Assembly: GCA_027574665.1 (NCBI GenBank)
Contig: CM050655.1
Location: 16,363,170-16,427,169 of the forward strand
Direction: 5' to 3'
Source of the DNA: Rhynochetos jubatus
Taxonomy: Eukaryota; Chordata; Aves; Eurypygiformes; Rhynochetidae
Length of the DNA: 64,000 nucleotides
The notes under the pieces are model-generated. The model was given only the letters and a program-made list of their open reading frames with translations, did no database searches and was not told the DNA's origin. Positions 12,441-26,869 of the stretch are shown here, one piece after another; position 1 is the first letter of the stretch; each line of letters starts with the position of its first letter. Made by a program: the position numbers and the translations under genes.

Positions 12441-15400
12441 AAGAAGCACTTAAAAGACAGTTGAGGCTAAAATCTCCCATCTCACTGGCAAGCATTTGCG
12501 CATCTCCCGTAAGACTTCTGGAGCACTTTGGCTACTCAAATCTTCCTCTCTTCCACCACAAGAACTCCTGCTGTTGGACTACCTTAGCTTTCTAGCAGCA
12601 CTCCTGGAGTCACAGGTGGGTCACTGCTATATAGGTGGCAGTTAAAACTATGCAATAACCTTGCCAATGCTGAAGGCTAATCAAGATTTACATTTACACA
12701 TCACCTCAACATCGGACACTTCCTGTTTAGAATTTACACTTTTATACAATTATGCAATGCAACGCAGAGGGCAATCCTGTTTCTACCATTGTATTATTTC
12801 TACAAGATATTCGGCTTGAGCTTTGGGAGTGAAAAGCACAAGGACCAGCAACAATGCAACAGCATCAGCCAAGATGCAAAACTCACCTTCCTTATGACAA
12901 GAGGTTCTGTGGAGCCTACCTACACATTCCCACTAGGCATTATGTCCACTGTTTGGGTGCCCTGACACCTAACTTGCCTTTTCAGGCCCTTCTTCAAAAC
13001 TGTTGGGGATTACACTTTCTCTGAAGTCATTCATCTGATCTTTCCCTAATACTCCCCAGCTACAACTCTCACACAGAGCATTTGCAGCACACACCTTGGC
13101 CTCTAACCTGACACAGGGCCCCCACAACAGGTCTGCACCCCAGCTCAGTCTGCCACACGAGCATCCTGCACTACAGGGAGGGATGTGGCTGCTAGTGCAG
13201 CGCTGTGCACAACTGGACCATGCTGGGAGATACCCACACCCTTCCTCACCCGGCAACTCAAGGAGCCCAGGAGCACACTGCTCACACTCCCGCATTCGCA
13301 GGACCTAAGGGGTGCAATATCGTATGCTGAGACTTTCAGAAGTCAAGTTGGTTTAGGAGTCAATAGTAGTAACGCAGACATTCGCATTACTTAGCAATCA
13401 ATTTCAAACGTGATATTAGTGAATTCTTGCATATTAAGTAACACAAAAAGACAAATCTAAAAAAAGCCAGACCTTCAGAAAACTTTTACCAGGCTTTGAA
13501 GGGAAGTACAAAATAATCTCCTAGGCATAATGTAAAGTGAAGATTTCTGAAAATTTGGAAATAATACTTTCTTTTGCCCATCAAAGACAATGTGACACTA
13601 TTTTTCAGTCAACCACGAAAGATAAATAGCGAAAAATAGATCACCTATATTGAAACTGCTTTGAGGTAGAAGAGGATAACTAGTTATGGATTAAATCTGC
13701 TTTCTGATCACTTCACACTCAGCGTAACCTCATATTCCATAGTTACACGTTTGCTATTTCTGCCCATTGTGGTTTGATCAGGAGAATTTTTGGAGAAGGC
13801 TGTTATATACTACTGGGTCAGTTTTAGTCTGTAGCACCATTTACACAGCATCTGTTTCTGTTTCTTGTATGGCTGAATGTCCCAGTACTTCTGTCAAACA
13901 TTTGCCTACATACATTTAGACTTCACTTTAGCACCATTATTACCATCATTCAAGTTGCTTCCACTGTTAATGGGAAGACAAAATTACAACCAAACTAGGT
14001 AATTTTTATTTAATTTTTTTTACATTTTCTTTTTCATACTAAATAGGGGGAGGTTTTATGTTTGAAAGAACAGGATTAATATGTTTTTCTCAACTCTTGT
14101 TTTTAACCTCTTCCACATGCTCAATTTGACTGTGCTATCGATGCACCTATGAATCTGTATGATGCAACTGCATTGCATGGCTTAGCATATAAAAACAACC
14201 AAAAGATCAGAACATTTAACACCCGCAAAATAATCTCCAATTACTGTCTTTAGTCAGATTATAAACTAAGCAAATAAGACAGACATGGGCCATGCTACTA
14301 TACTTGCACAAAAGGATTTAAAAATGTGAAAACAATTTTTTAAAACAAGCAGCAATTTAGAATAGTTTTGTGCTCTATAAGATGGGGCTCTAACAATTTA
14401 CATTGTTTTAAAGAAGGAAAATCTGCAGGCTGTAACACAATGCAATTTTGCATCAACCAATCAGCAGATGACAATATTTTTCTACCATAATGAGGAATAC
14501 AACTCAAGTGCCTTCACCCTTCCCAGGCACTCAACTGCTGCCTTTTTTCTCCACACGGAAACTGAATAGCCATTGAAATGATTTAAATTTCTTCTTTTTA
14601 AAAAATAAATAAATAAAGCAAGCTTTCTATTATACAGTTTGGAGAATTTTTGTTTTTGTTGTCAGAATTTGCTTTTTTTTCTCTATTATATTTAGAAAGA
14701 AAAGTACAATGAAGAAAAGCAAGTGGGTTTGCCATCAAAAGCATTCATTGCTCTGACACACAAACACCTGTCAGTGGAAAAAGTCTTCAACTCTTCGCTT
14801 CTCTTTACTATGAAGCAAATGCGCATGAAGCTTTCAGACTATTTTCTTCCAGTGTTTTGAAGTACCTTTCAGTTCACATGAAGGCTAACAATTGCAAAGA
14901 AGCAGAAAAGAAGGAAAAACTGGCACAACGGAAAGACTTGAGGAGCAGTGAAAGCCTCCCTGCTCATAGTTATTCTTTTGTTGAACACTCTTATGGTACA
15001 TCCATTTAAAGAACAGCCAAAACAATATATAAAAATCAGGAAAAATATTTAATTCCTAGCGTAAATTTCTTCCCCTGTAAATTTTTTCTTCCCAATGAGA
15101 TTTACACAATAACATCATGAGAGCACAATACATTAACAACGAACTACAGTATTAGAAAACTATTTATATAAAATTACAATTTACAGTTTACAAAAGAAGG
15201 TCTTGCAATGAAACAGTTAACCCTAATTATCTTAATCAACCTGTAACTGATAGAACTACAGCAGATGAAAGAGGTTTCACAATTAACACAATGACTACTG
15301 AAACAAGAACCAACATTTATACAAAGTGTATGAAAAATATAACAGATTATTTTGAAATTACTGGTGCCAACAGCCACATAACTGGAATTAAACCTGGTAA

Positions 15401-16831
15401 TTTTGCAAGAAGAAAAATCCCAAAATATCATTATATTTCACTGACACAAAATTAAATCTTTACAAATTTCACATTAAAAACCTCCCAGAAATATCAAGCA
15501 AACAATCTCATGACACCAAAGCCTATCCTTCTTGCGGATTAGTAAACCTTCACTTTCATCTGATGAAGTCATTCTTCCTCCAAATCTCAGTTCTTACCCT
15601 TCCCTATCAATCCAGGGATACCTTTCCTCTGAAACAATTACACTTGAGGAGTTTTGAACTCCCAGTTCAGACTAATCCATCTAACGACAGAAGCACCTTT
15701 CAAGCTTCTATTTGACACAAGTCCATCGTTCATCATTTGCTGGTGCATATGCTTTTTGCTGACAGAGCTCCATTATAGAAAAAGCTCAGTAAGTAAAGCT
15801 GATTTGAAACAACTATATATTATAGGTAGCCTGCCCGAGACACGCCAATTCTGAGTCTAGAAAAGCACAACATAAAAAGGGGGGGTGGGGCTGAAAAGAA
15901 CTATTTAATTATTAAAATACTTTCACTTCTTACCAATTGATTAATAGTGTTAATTTGCAATTTACTTGGGGGAAAAGGGAAGAGAAATTTAACTCTATAT
16001 AGCAAGTACATAGCATTCTTTGTAATTCCTGGACCACAAATGTTTTTGTCTTTGATTAATGATAAATTGCTGCACCAATGCTATCAAAACACAGACCCCT
16101 ACCAACTTGCAAGTTGCAAGTTCCTCACAGCTGGAAAACAATATACTGAACCATAAATTCAGCAGCACAAGCAAGAACACACTTGATTCTGTTTTTTGAC
16201 CAAACAATGACATAATTGAGATAACATTAACAAGGCATTTCTGTAGTATCTTTGGCAGTTGTGATTTACCAACATGCATTAAGCTTCAGCATTCTATGTG
16301 GTTTAGTATTTCAGTCTCTATTTTACAAATGCAAGCACAGGGCAAAGAGAGGTTAAGTAATGTATTCAACATCTACATTTTCTTATTCATTTCTCTGGCT
16401 AATCAACCTTACGATTATAGGGCTTGGAAGCTTGAGAAGGTTTGACCAGTTTGCCTGTGCATAACTCAAGCAACACAGTGTTTTGGGGTTTTGTTTAGAG
16501 TCAAACAGTTAAAAAAAATTCACAATAGAGACAATGGGAATAAGAGATGGTAGAAAAATAAAGGGTCTATTAATGTAGTATAATTAACCTTCAAGAAGGT
16601 CCTTTTAGGCTTTACCTTTCAAGAAGCCAAGGAAGTACAGGCTCAGTCCAAATGTCAAGTAATAGTTATATCACGCTATTTGAAATGCTTTGCTGTGAAA
16701 AGGATGGAGAACCACTTCCCATAACATTCATAAATATTACACTCAGGCCAATCTCACTGGGGAAGAGGGAGACAGAAAAAAAGGCAGCAGCTGAAATAAT
16801 GACACCGCAACCAGATTTCAGAACCTATTTT

Positions 16832-16833
<2 letters not shown>
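12439..16833. other. intronic stretch with a small GC-richer patch
   Basis: Mostly AT-rich unique DNA. The part at about 12950-13310 is richer in GC and carries a few CpGs, but I cannot assign it to a repeat family or gene. An old MIR-like relic lies at 16315-16375. Nothing else is recognised. Confidence 0.5.
16315..16375 (-). repeat. MIR-like SINE relic
   Basis: The stretch reads like the reverse complement of the MIR core end: an ATTTTACAAATG block, then an interval, then AGAGAGGTTAAGTAA. It is short and diverged, as expected of an insertion predating the bird-mammal split. Assignment is by eye. Confidence 0.5.

Positions 16834-16894
<61 letters not shown>
16834..16894 (+). repeat. (GATA)15 microsatellite
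   Basis: About 15 uninterrupted GATA units, with no visible substitution, which suggests a young and length-variable array. Confidence 0.98.
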
Positions 16895-19800
16895 CCAGAT
16901 AAGATCCTTCCCAGCATCCTATTCTTTTCTGTTTCACTGACTGGAATAAAAAAAAAGAAGTTAAAAATGGGAATGGAGAGGCAGAGTTTATTGTTTTCTT
17001 AAAGAGAAATCAAGTTCAATGCTTCAGTTTGAGAGAATGGGGCTTACAAATTCTACCTAGATTACAAATTTTGTATATTAGAGTCACAGTTTTCTTTTCA
17101 GTGAGTCAACACAGTACAAACAAGAATACATGGAAGTAACAGACAAAAACATCACTGGGATAAAAAAAGGTATCTTGATACTCCATGGTTCCTTAGTCTT
17201 TTGACTTCTTCATTCAACAGATTTGTTTGTGACACCAGTTTTAATCCATAGGAAGTATTCAGGCCATTTATGATGAGTTCCTTATGTAGACATTGTGAAT
17301 ATTTCTCCCAGAAGACTACACAGGAGGCCAAGATTGAAGGCAGCCTGATGTGCTCTTTGCCCTCTTCAGCCTAGACGTTCAAGAAGCTACCTTAGAGTGC
17401 TCCACATGTCACAGAAACAGCACAAATATGCCCCGAGGCATCCCAGTTTGCCAAAACCCAGGGTCAATTTCTCCAATTTTACAGCATGCTTGATGTATCG
17501 TAATAGCAAATCCAGAACATGATTGAATACCTTAAGGACATTCACATTTATGCATACAAAACCAAACTCCAAATTCAGGAGAATAAATTTGTCTCATTAC
17601 CTTCTCACCTCCCATACTGGCAGTCCTGGTAAACATGCTCAATTTTAGAGTATTAAGTACCAAATAAAATGAGACCCCTGTTCCATGCATTCTTTTCCCT
17701 GTTATCATCTACGGAAATTAAAAGACACACAAGTGCACTGTGTACTTGCCTGACGCACTTCTAAATAGCTCGTGTGATGACCTAACTTAACTAAAACAAC
17801 TTAATTATCTGCAATTGTGAAGAAATATACTTCCCCTTCTCCTCCACAGAGAAAGTTTTATTTCCCTTACCACACCATAAACACATTCATTTTGTTTAAA
17901 GACAAAGACTGCTACACTGACATGGAAATGGTGTCTATTGATTTAGAGGCACCTCACAGAATTATTCAATTTTTTAAGTATATTTTAATGAGAGGTACAA
18001 AGGATATAAGCTGTAAATGGGGAAAAAAAATCAACAGGAGTGGACAGCAACAAAAATCTAAATAATGCTCTGATGATCAGACTAAAACAGAAACCATGTA
18101 GCTCCCTGGGATTCTATTTTGTAACCTACAGTTTCCCTAAAAAAAACCCAACTTTTTAAAACTTCTTTGTGTGCACATCTGATGTCAAGTTTTGCTAACA
18201 AAATAAACCTCTCACTGAACCATCACTCAGGCTGCACAGGAAACGTGACAGAATATTCTGCCCCACACATCATTGCCAAAATGGCCTCTGAAGTCCTAAA
18301 ATGCAAAATATCAATCCTGTGTCAAACCATGATGCAGGATCTTTGTTAAAGAAACAATCTTTAGAACTCCAGGAGACAATCTACAAATGATCAGTCCTGC
18401 ATTTCACCTCTTCTACCTACTGAAATGGGACACGCTCATCTGACAAGGATCGGACCTAAATCTACAGCATGTTAATTTTACACAGCCATCAAAAACTTAG
18501 TTTAAACAAAGTTTCCATCTGAAACGCTTCTGAAGAAAGCACTACTTTGCTGTGATTCAATTCCCACTCCATTGTTTCATATACAATTTCTTACTCCACC
18601 ATACTCAGTACCAGTCACTTTCGGCAATACACTGTTATTCTGTTTCTCCCACAAATTAATTGTCACATTTCCTTTAACTCACCATAAAATTCAGATGACG
18701 TTTGAACAAAAAAGTAACATGTTTTAGGTTAATTTAAAATATGAAATCATTCTAGGCCCCGTTTTGCTACAAACAGAAAAAACGTGTACACTCTTAAGCA
18801 GATTACTCACAAGCATAGTTAGGAGTGATGCATATAAAATGGCCAATGGCAGAGTTTTACCCATTTTTTATTTACTACACAAATAGAGCAGACTAAAAAT
18901 GAACATAAGGTCCTGCAGGGCAAGCTATGTGTTCTGTAGATATAACATCATTAGTCATTAAGGAAAAAAAAAATCAGATGCAGCGGCTACAATAGAGAAC
19001 AGTTAAGTGTGTAAAGAACGGAAACATACATCAAAATACAATGAGTTCATATTTTCTAGGGAAGATCAAGAGTGATACTGATGCTGGGAGTCTTCTATTT
19101 TTCATTTAGTAGGTCTCAAAACTAAATTATTAACAGTAGACCACTCCACATCAGTCAGAAAGACTGAACTGGAGACCTTTTGCCTGAGGTTAGGCTCTCA
19201 GACACTCCAATCAGCACATTTAAACTCTTAAATATGATGTTGCCTTCTGTGTTTTTTCTATCTAGCTTCAAGAGCAATTTATGACCCTATGAGAGACAGA
19301 TGCCCAGAGAGAAAAAAATCAACCTGTCTTTTTCACAGGACTTTCAAACTTCAAGAACCTTGAACCTTTCTAATCTGTCAACAAAATATTTGTCTTCAGT
19401 TGCCAGATGGGTATTTGTAAAACAAAAATAAAAGCCCACACACAACACTGAGACAGAATTCCAGCAGAATGTGTATCTTTCATGAACATATGCATGTTCA
19501 TGAAAGCAAGACATCGAGCAAAGATGTAACACAAACAGCATCAACATAACAACAAAATCTCTCTGCCCGATAGGTGGGATAAGCAATTAAAAAAAAATTA
19601 TGTTTGCTTCAAAGAAGATATCAGAGACTACAACGCAAAAGACCTCTGCCAAAGTCAAAAAGTTTTTGTAACGGTTGCTTACTCACTAATTTAAATGTAT
19701 TCCCAGTGAATTATATTGTTCATTAACGATATACATAGTCTCTAGTCTAACTCTGTCAGAACAGCTAGAGGTGTGGGACGCACATTATGTTAAAGCTTTA

Positions 19801-22800
19801 CTTTTCAAGTAGTAACAAGCCTAAAAATACATTTGAATTTTTAGAAAGAACACAGGCTACTTCTATTACAAACTGTATATCTTGCTATATCCCAACTGCA
19901 GTCAGAGGTCAGCAAAGCATGTTTATTTGACTGGATTCTATATACTTAATCTGTCTCCTTTTGTACCCAAGAACTGCATACTGGAGTATACACATCTACA
20001 AAGTTGAAGTGATCCATCAGGTTTCAACATGATGTAAGCAAGGAGAAAGCAAGCCCTGAAGCAGAGATGCAACATGTAACCTAAGCATCAGAGCTCTGCA
20101 TCTGTTAAAGAGGTTGTTAGGGGTGAAGGGAAATGTATATACTTAAATTACCACAACTGCAATAAAATTATTACTATTTTAATCCTGTTTCATCTTTCAC
20201 CTGAAAAACATCCTTAATAATAGACAGTTCACAAAATACTAAACGGTTTTACAGATAGTTGCTCTCTTTCCCTCTCACGTACTTTCCTTTAGAACAGGTA
20301 ACCTAAGAACATGCCAACCCCAAATATCCACTTTGTGCTCATAGATTACTAGGAGAAATACACCTTGTCTGCTTATAGTTACAACACTAAATTAAGAAAC
20401 AAAATAATTGGAGAGACAGAATTACACAGTTATACCTTTATAGTATAACCAGCAGTGTGTGAAGTCCCAAATACTCACAGAGGTGTAGCATCATAAATGC
20501 ATGCTTATGATAAGACCACCACAATTTAGTACCTGAACATCATAATGCATTTTCCAGTTTAACATAAATTACATTCACAACCAAAGCCAAATGAAAAGCT
20601 TAAAACATAAGCTTTGCAGGACTGGAAGGCCGAGACAGTTCAAATGAGCATTGTTTGTCGATAGTTGCTAAGTCAGGTTTTAAACTTGTTTGAAAACCCT
20701 TTGCTCTAATAGAAAGAGGTACAAAATATTTCTTTAAACTGAAGTTAGCTCCTCTCTGAACCATCAACAATTTGGCAAGTCAGATGAGGTGGCACATCAG
20801 AGCACTCTATTAGTTCATGAAGTCCAATAGCTTGTCTGTAAAAATTTGCAAGGGCCTAATGCTCTCTGACAAATGACAAAGGTTATTAAAGGACAGCTTG
20901 TGGGAGTATAATTGCTTTGCGACTTTATCACTATTAACAGAAAGAACAAACATTGGTAGAGTTAACACCATGAAACATGAGCACAGGAATCCACCAAGAT
21001 CTTGACTCAGCAAAGCACATAAGGACATTAATTCCATTCCTACATTACAAAAGAATTAAGAACATGGTTAAGCAAATGCTATACACCTGTCATTTAGTTG
21101 GAGGAAAAAGCAGTCATCTTTTCAAGTACCAAGACAGTCTACATTACAGTATGAAGACAAACAATACTACAGCTATGCTGGTATGTGTTTTCTATGGATG
21201 ATGAAAGGACTCCGACCAAGTCTGTAGACTTTATTTAGATTCTGTTGAATAAGTTACAAGATAACTGAAAGTTCGCACTGATTCAGTCTTCACAGATCTG
21301 TCCACAACATGTGGGTTCTCCCCAGGCAAAACCAGATTTTTCTGTAATCAACAGCATCTCCGTGTTTCTCAGAAATACTTACCAAAACTGAGATGTAAAT
21401 CAATTCATATTACAAGAGTTTAATTGTCTCAAAATAGGAGGAGGTGAAGCATCAGAAAACAAATCTGACAAGGTTAAAAGGAGACTGAGGAAAGGTTCAG
21501 GCCTAACACATATTAAACAAAAATCAATCAAGCTGACTTCTCAAGAATTACAAAGTAAGATATATCATACCACTGCTCAAAGTGAGGGTAATGAGGGATA
21601 GGACTCCCAACCACACGGCAGCACTTGCTCTGTACAGAAATGAAGTACTACTATACATTAACCCTTAGCTCCCTGCAAAGCACTGACTCCTGGCAGAGTT
21701 AAGGCAAGACAGCCACTGAACAAGCTAGAATTTCACTGTGAACCTGAAGCCCCTGCCTTGCTCATGGGCGACACTTCCCCTCACCCGTGAGGCTATTTTG
21801 CTTTCGTGAAGGCAGCTCAACCTTTCTCTCCCTGTGCTTATGCAGTGGAAAAACACTTCTGACCAACTGATCAGACCATCTTGCCTGACGCAACACAGAA
21901 CTGCCAAGTTTCAAACTGTTTTCTGAGCTATGTCCCACAGCAAACCCTACCCCTTCTTCTCAAAACAGCTATTCAAGAGCAGCTGGGTACGGCCTCTAGC
22001 CACACAGCAGAGATTATTCTTGCATAGCATCAATCCACATGAAACAGCTATGCTTAAGGATTGAAGTTAACCTTCTGTAGCTAGCATCAGTACTAAGACC
22101 CCCCCAAAGACAGGCAGAGTAGGAAAGGAAAAGTGGGGGTGCGGTGATGGTGCTAGAAGGGAGAAGAATGTGAACCAATGCTCCTTCAACAATGATTCAC
22201 TGTTTATTTCAACACACCATATAAAAAAAAATCTTGCTCAAAACAGATTTGCTTGGGTAATACGTGATGTCATCATAAATCATATTTTCCTCTTCTGTCA
22301 GTGTCAGCAGTTTTCTTGGACTTCTTTGGAGGGAGAGGGCAGGGGGTGAAGAGCCAGAATAATCTTCCAGCTTTGGCAGAAAAGGGGCTTTTTGTTCCCA
22401 AGATATTTGTCTTCACATAACCCACCACCACCTCCTGTAGGAGTCATGCAATGAGAAAGCATCACAAAGCATTATCAAAATGCAAAGCCAATATCAATAT
22501 AAAACTCCTTTCTACTCTTTCCAAACATGAACTTCTTTCATTGTCCTCTTATTTCCTCTCCAGTGGAGAAAGTGTACATTTGTTCATATTTAAAACAAGA
22601 ATTAATCTAATCTATGCCAGAAGGACATTCAGACTTTCAACACACGGACAGCACTGTGTGACAAAAGTCACGAACTGAAAGTAAAACATATATTAATAAC
22701 AAAGATAAGCATTCACCCATCTCTAATTTTGTCCCTTGTTTTTGGCTTTCATGAAATTGTGTAATGCTTTTTGCTTCTTCTTACTCAACTAATTATTATT

Positions 22801-23995
22801 TATTCAAAAAGTATAAACTGCGTTTTATTCTGATTACAGTTCTCCATTAGGACTTGTGATTACTACACAGAAATCACTTTACAGGACTATGATAGTTGAT
22901 GAAGCATTTTTGAAAAGTGACAAGTAAATAAGGCAAAGCCCTTAACGTAAGCCTTAAGTGTAATACTCTTCAAGAGTTTCATTACTGATGGGGCTTATAA
23001 ATTACAGTAACTATCACTATATTTACCTTCTTCCTCTACAGATATAAAAAATATACTTTCTTTGTCTGCTTATGCAATATAAAAATTCCTGATCCTCCTA
23101 GTTTAAAGTTCATTACTGTAGCATGCACTTTTTTATATTAGACCTATCACCTTTAACAAGGAGAGAACAGCAACATGCTAAATTTTTTCCCCCTCCCTGT
23201 CTTCAAGTATGTATACATTCTGGACAATATAAGCACCATCTACAACAGACTTGCAACAAACAGAGTAACACATATTTGTGAAGAAGTTCCACCTTGATGT
23301 ATTGAAAGCAATAACTGTCCTATTGGTTTAAAGAAAAGGCAAAAGTACAGTTAGGTGCTGTAGAAACATATGGTTGGCAGACACCACACTATCAAGTGAG
23401 AGAAGATACCTGGAAGCAGAGGAAACAGTTCTTCAGTCACACAGATTAGAAGAATTTGTGGGAATAAAGTGGAAGCCAGCAAAACTGTCCAGAACTGGGT
23501 CATCCAAGGCAGCAGTCCGGCAGCAGAGGAGTGAATTGAGAAGAACTGAGTATAGAGCAATCAGAAAGGTTAGCCAAATGGAGCAGCAGAGGAGTTCCCT
23601 GCATTTGCAAACCAATATGCTATCATTAGAACATATCAAAACAGACAAGTGGGATACCCACCCTGCACACTTCCAAAATCTCAGCATTCTGCTAGGGACA
23701 ACAAATCCTCTTAGAACTGATGGCACAGAACAGAATCCATTCATCAACTACTAAACTACCAAACTACTAAGGAAATACAAAACAAAGCAAAGCAAGTTCT
23801 GCAAGCTATTTAAAACTTAGTCGGTTCTTAGTGTATGATTGAAATACATATTTTGAAGACTCAGGCATTAAGTTTCATTTTTCAAACATCCAAGGAAAAG
23901 CAATGCAGGGCTCACGTGAAAAGGATCCTCCTTTGAGGATAACATGTCTATGAAAGGAAGATAAATATAGCTTATATATAGCCTGGATGTAATAG
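16895..23995. other. intronic stretch, unique sequence
   Basis: AT-rich DNA without a recognisable transposon, exon or RNA gene. A perfect 13-bp inverted repeat lies at 19477-19506. Confidence 0.55.
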
Positions 23996-24426
23996 TTTCT
24001 CATACTGCACCTGTGTTCCCAGGTTCTTGCCTGCAAGAAGCTGGGAGGAGGCACAGCCAGGACAGCTGACCCAAACTGACCAAAGGGACATTTCATGACA
24101 TGAGACATCATGCTCAGCATACAAATTTCAGGGGAGCTGGCTAGGGGGCTCTCACTGATGAGTGTCAGACTGGCTGAGTGTCAGTCAATGGGTGGCAAAC
24201 AGTTTATCACTTGGGGGGGGGTGGGGTGTGTGTCCATTGCTCTTTTCCTTTTTATTTCATATTATCATCAGTAGTAGTATCATTATTTTATTTCAGTTAA
24301 ACCTGTTCTTATTTCACCCCACTAGTTTTCTTCCCTTTTTTCTCCAATTCTCTTCCCCACCCCGCTGGAAAAGGTGTCCAAGCAGTTCTGTGGTTGTTAG
24401 ACACTGGCTGGGGTTAAACCGCAACA
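23996..24426 (+). mobile_element. 5'-truncated solo LTR, second avian ERV family
   Basis: The left part (ATACTGCACCTGTGTTCCC, then ACAGCTGACCCAAACTGACC) aligns by eye with 62450-62540. The right part (CCTGTTCTTATTTCACCCC, a pyrimidine-rich stretch, then CTGGCTGGGGTTAAACC) matches my memory of the 3' end of a common avian LTR that ends in CA. The first third, beginning TGTACTGGTTTT in the copy at 62298, is missing. A 3-nt array (AGTAGTAGTATC) replaces part of the middle. No internal viral genes are present. Confidence 0.75.
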
Positions 24427-24510
24427 AAGTTGCACAGGCATTTTCTGTGACCTGTGATCAACGTTGATTTTTAGGCTTGTACTAAACAAACTTCAATCAG
24501 AACAGGAAAT

Positions 24511-24915
24511 CGTGGTAGGCTGACCCTGGCTGGAGACCAGGTGTCCACCAAAGCCACTACATCACTCCTCTCCTCAGCTGGACAGAGGAGAGAAAATGTA
24601 ACAAAACAAAAGGCTTATGGGTCAAGATAAGGACAGGGAGAGATCACTCACCAATTATCATCACAGGCAAAACAGACTCAACTTGGAGAAAAATCAATTA
24701 GATTTATTACCAATCAAATCAGAGTATGTAATAACAAACAAAGCCAAATCTTAAAAACACCTTCCCCCCCTCCTTCCCTTTGGACAGCAGTGGTTCCATC
24801 TGAGTGCTGGCTGTCATTAACTCTATCAGACACCGGGGAGGCTTCTGGCAGCTTCTTCACAAGCCACCCCTGTAGCGCCCCCAGCCGCTAAGAAACTTGC
24901 CACGAAAACCCAACA
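24511..24915 (-). mobile_element. short-form solo LTR, same family as 5230-6048, inverted
   Basis: Read on the minus strand it begins TGTTGGGTTTTCGTGG and has the CGCTACAGGGGTGGCTTGTG segment. It then has GTTTTTAAGATTTGG, an intact AATAAA (24703-24708 on the other strand), GAGTCTGTTTTGCC and an end in GGGTCAGCCTACCACG. It matches the plus-strand LTR at 5230 in order of segments. It lacks most of the middle, including the TATA-like region and the GGAGCAG-rich units. Flanking pentamers are GAAAT and GAAAC, a possible but imperfect target-site duplication. Confidence 0.78.
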
Positions 24916-26869
24916 CAGAAACATTGCTCTTTTTCTATGGTAACTCCAATTACACCATGAACCCTCTATGTAGATCCTTTGCAATTAGTGGATGTCATCT
25001 GCATCCATGCTTGGCTTGGAGAATTTCTAAGGAATCATGGACAATTTCCACACCAAAACCAAACAAAATCCCCAGAAAATAAGCGTCAGAGGAAATTACT
25101 CCTGAAACTTACAACTCAAGACACTTTTCGCAATTCTGAAAATGACAAATCAATAGTGAAACTGTACATCCTTACCCATTTCACCCATTTCAAATTTAAT
25201 CTTCAAGATTTGTTTCCTCTCCCAGAAGGCATGTTTCCAATACTCTTTTGTAAAGCTTCTGCTATTCGGTTTTGTATTTCCGAAACAGATATGCTCAGAA
25301 TTTTTTAATAACAATTTCAGTTTAAAATAATTTTGATATTCTTAAGGATAAGTCAGCTAAAGGACGTCTGGAAGCATTAGGCAGGAAGAAAGAGAACCTG
25401 CTAACCACCACTGAGAATACTACTGAAAAATATATTCCAAACCACATGACAAACCACAACAAAGCAAAATTAGTACAAGCAAGCTGGGATCTTGCTTTAA
25501 GGGAGGAGGATATTTATTCTTCCAAAGTTCCCCAAGTTTGTGTATGCAGCTAACAAGATGTGGAAAATTAACTTATGCAAAGTAGCCTACACATATTTGG
25601 AGAGTATTTTGTTTCTTAAGTTACTTGCATACAGATGTGGACATAACTTTAAAAGCTCAAAATATTTTCACAAAAACAGTGAAAGATACTAAAAGCTGTG
25701 ATGATTAATAGACACACTTTCAACAGTTACTATTCCAATAGACAGCAGGCAAGCTCAGAGTTACAAATATCAGCATATCAATATAATGAGTATGTATGAG
25801 AATGATGGGTAGGGAAAGAATGTGACTGGAAGACAGGAAACAATTTTGCACTCCAACAAGCTTCCAATACTTGGAAACATTTTTTTAATAAGAACCCCCT
25901 CAATAATCCTAAAATAATACCACATGAAGAGTTTGCAGAGTAAGTAAATCAGAACTCAAAGTTATTTGAATTTAAACATTAATCTCTGATAATTTAACAA
26001 CACGCAATGGTGTAAAATGATAGATTCCACCTTAAATCTCACCCAATCATTCTACAGAAAAATAATGACTACAGGTAATTGGCTATTAAAACAGTTTTAA
26101 GAGCACCCAAGTGACCAAGGCAACTAAATCCCAAAGATTTTCAATGAAAAGGTAAAGCTAAACAATACGAATAAAGCTTAAAATGCTGTTTACCCACTGA
26201 TTACAAAGGGTAAAAATTGGTGAATTACAGATCTTAGTGTTTCATTAAGCCAATTTTTATCTCCGAGTACTTTCTTCTCCTCAGCTGAAATATTATCTGA
26301 AGAAAAAAGAAACTCTCAAGCTAGCACAACTGAAGTTTTTATAGGTCACAAGGGATACCTGCTGCCATGCACCAGATGTGTGTTGAGAAACGTAAGTGGT
26401 CAACATATGATATTAAAAAACAGTGCAGTTTCAAATATTTTAAACATGATGTCAAGTGCATTCAACAGGTCTACAAATGCATTACATTAGCCTAAATTTA
26501 GTAGGTGATAATTGAAATCAGAGATCCAGTCGTTACCACTGACATGTTTCTAAATACTACCCAATAAATTTTTGTCTGTTTCGGATTCTGTATGACAGCT
26601 GGCAGTTGGGAGGGGGTGGAAATCACCAAGAGGGTACTCGCACACACATGTACAACGTTTCTGTATTTAAGTTCCAGTATCTTCCCTTTCTAGAGTTAAT
26701 GTAACAGTGAGAATGCTGTCACACAAACACATGCTCCCATAGCTGAATTCTGCAAACTGAATTTTTTCTGTAGGCTCCCCCTGGCATCTTGCAGTAAGCA
26801 CTAGGTATGGAACCGGGTAGCTCCAATTCTATTTCCTGCATATTAATTTTTGTCCCAGAGAAAATGGCT
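24916..26869. other. intronic stretch, unique sequence
   Basis: AT-rich DNA between the LTR pair and the CR1 copy. Nothing is recognised in it. Confidence 0.55.

Noticed and set aside
17690..17760. A minus-strand Asp-Asp-Asn-Arg reading that looked like a leucine-rich-repeat exon 3 of LRMDA.
   Set aside because: Flanking residues do not follow the LxLxxNxL repeat pattern, and no matching splice sites are present.
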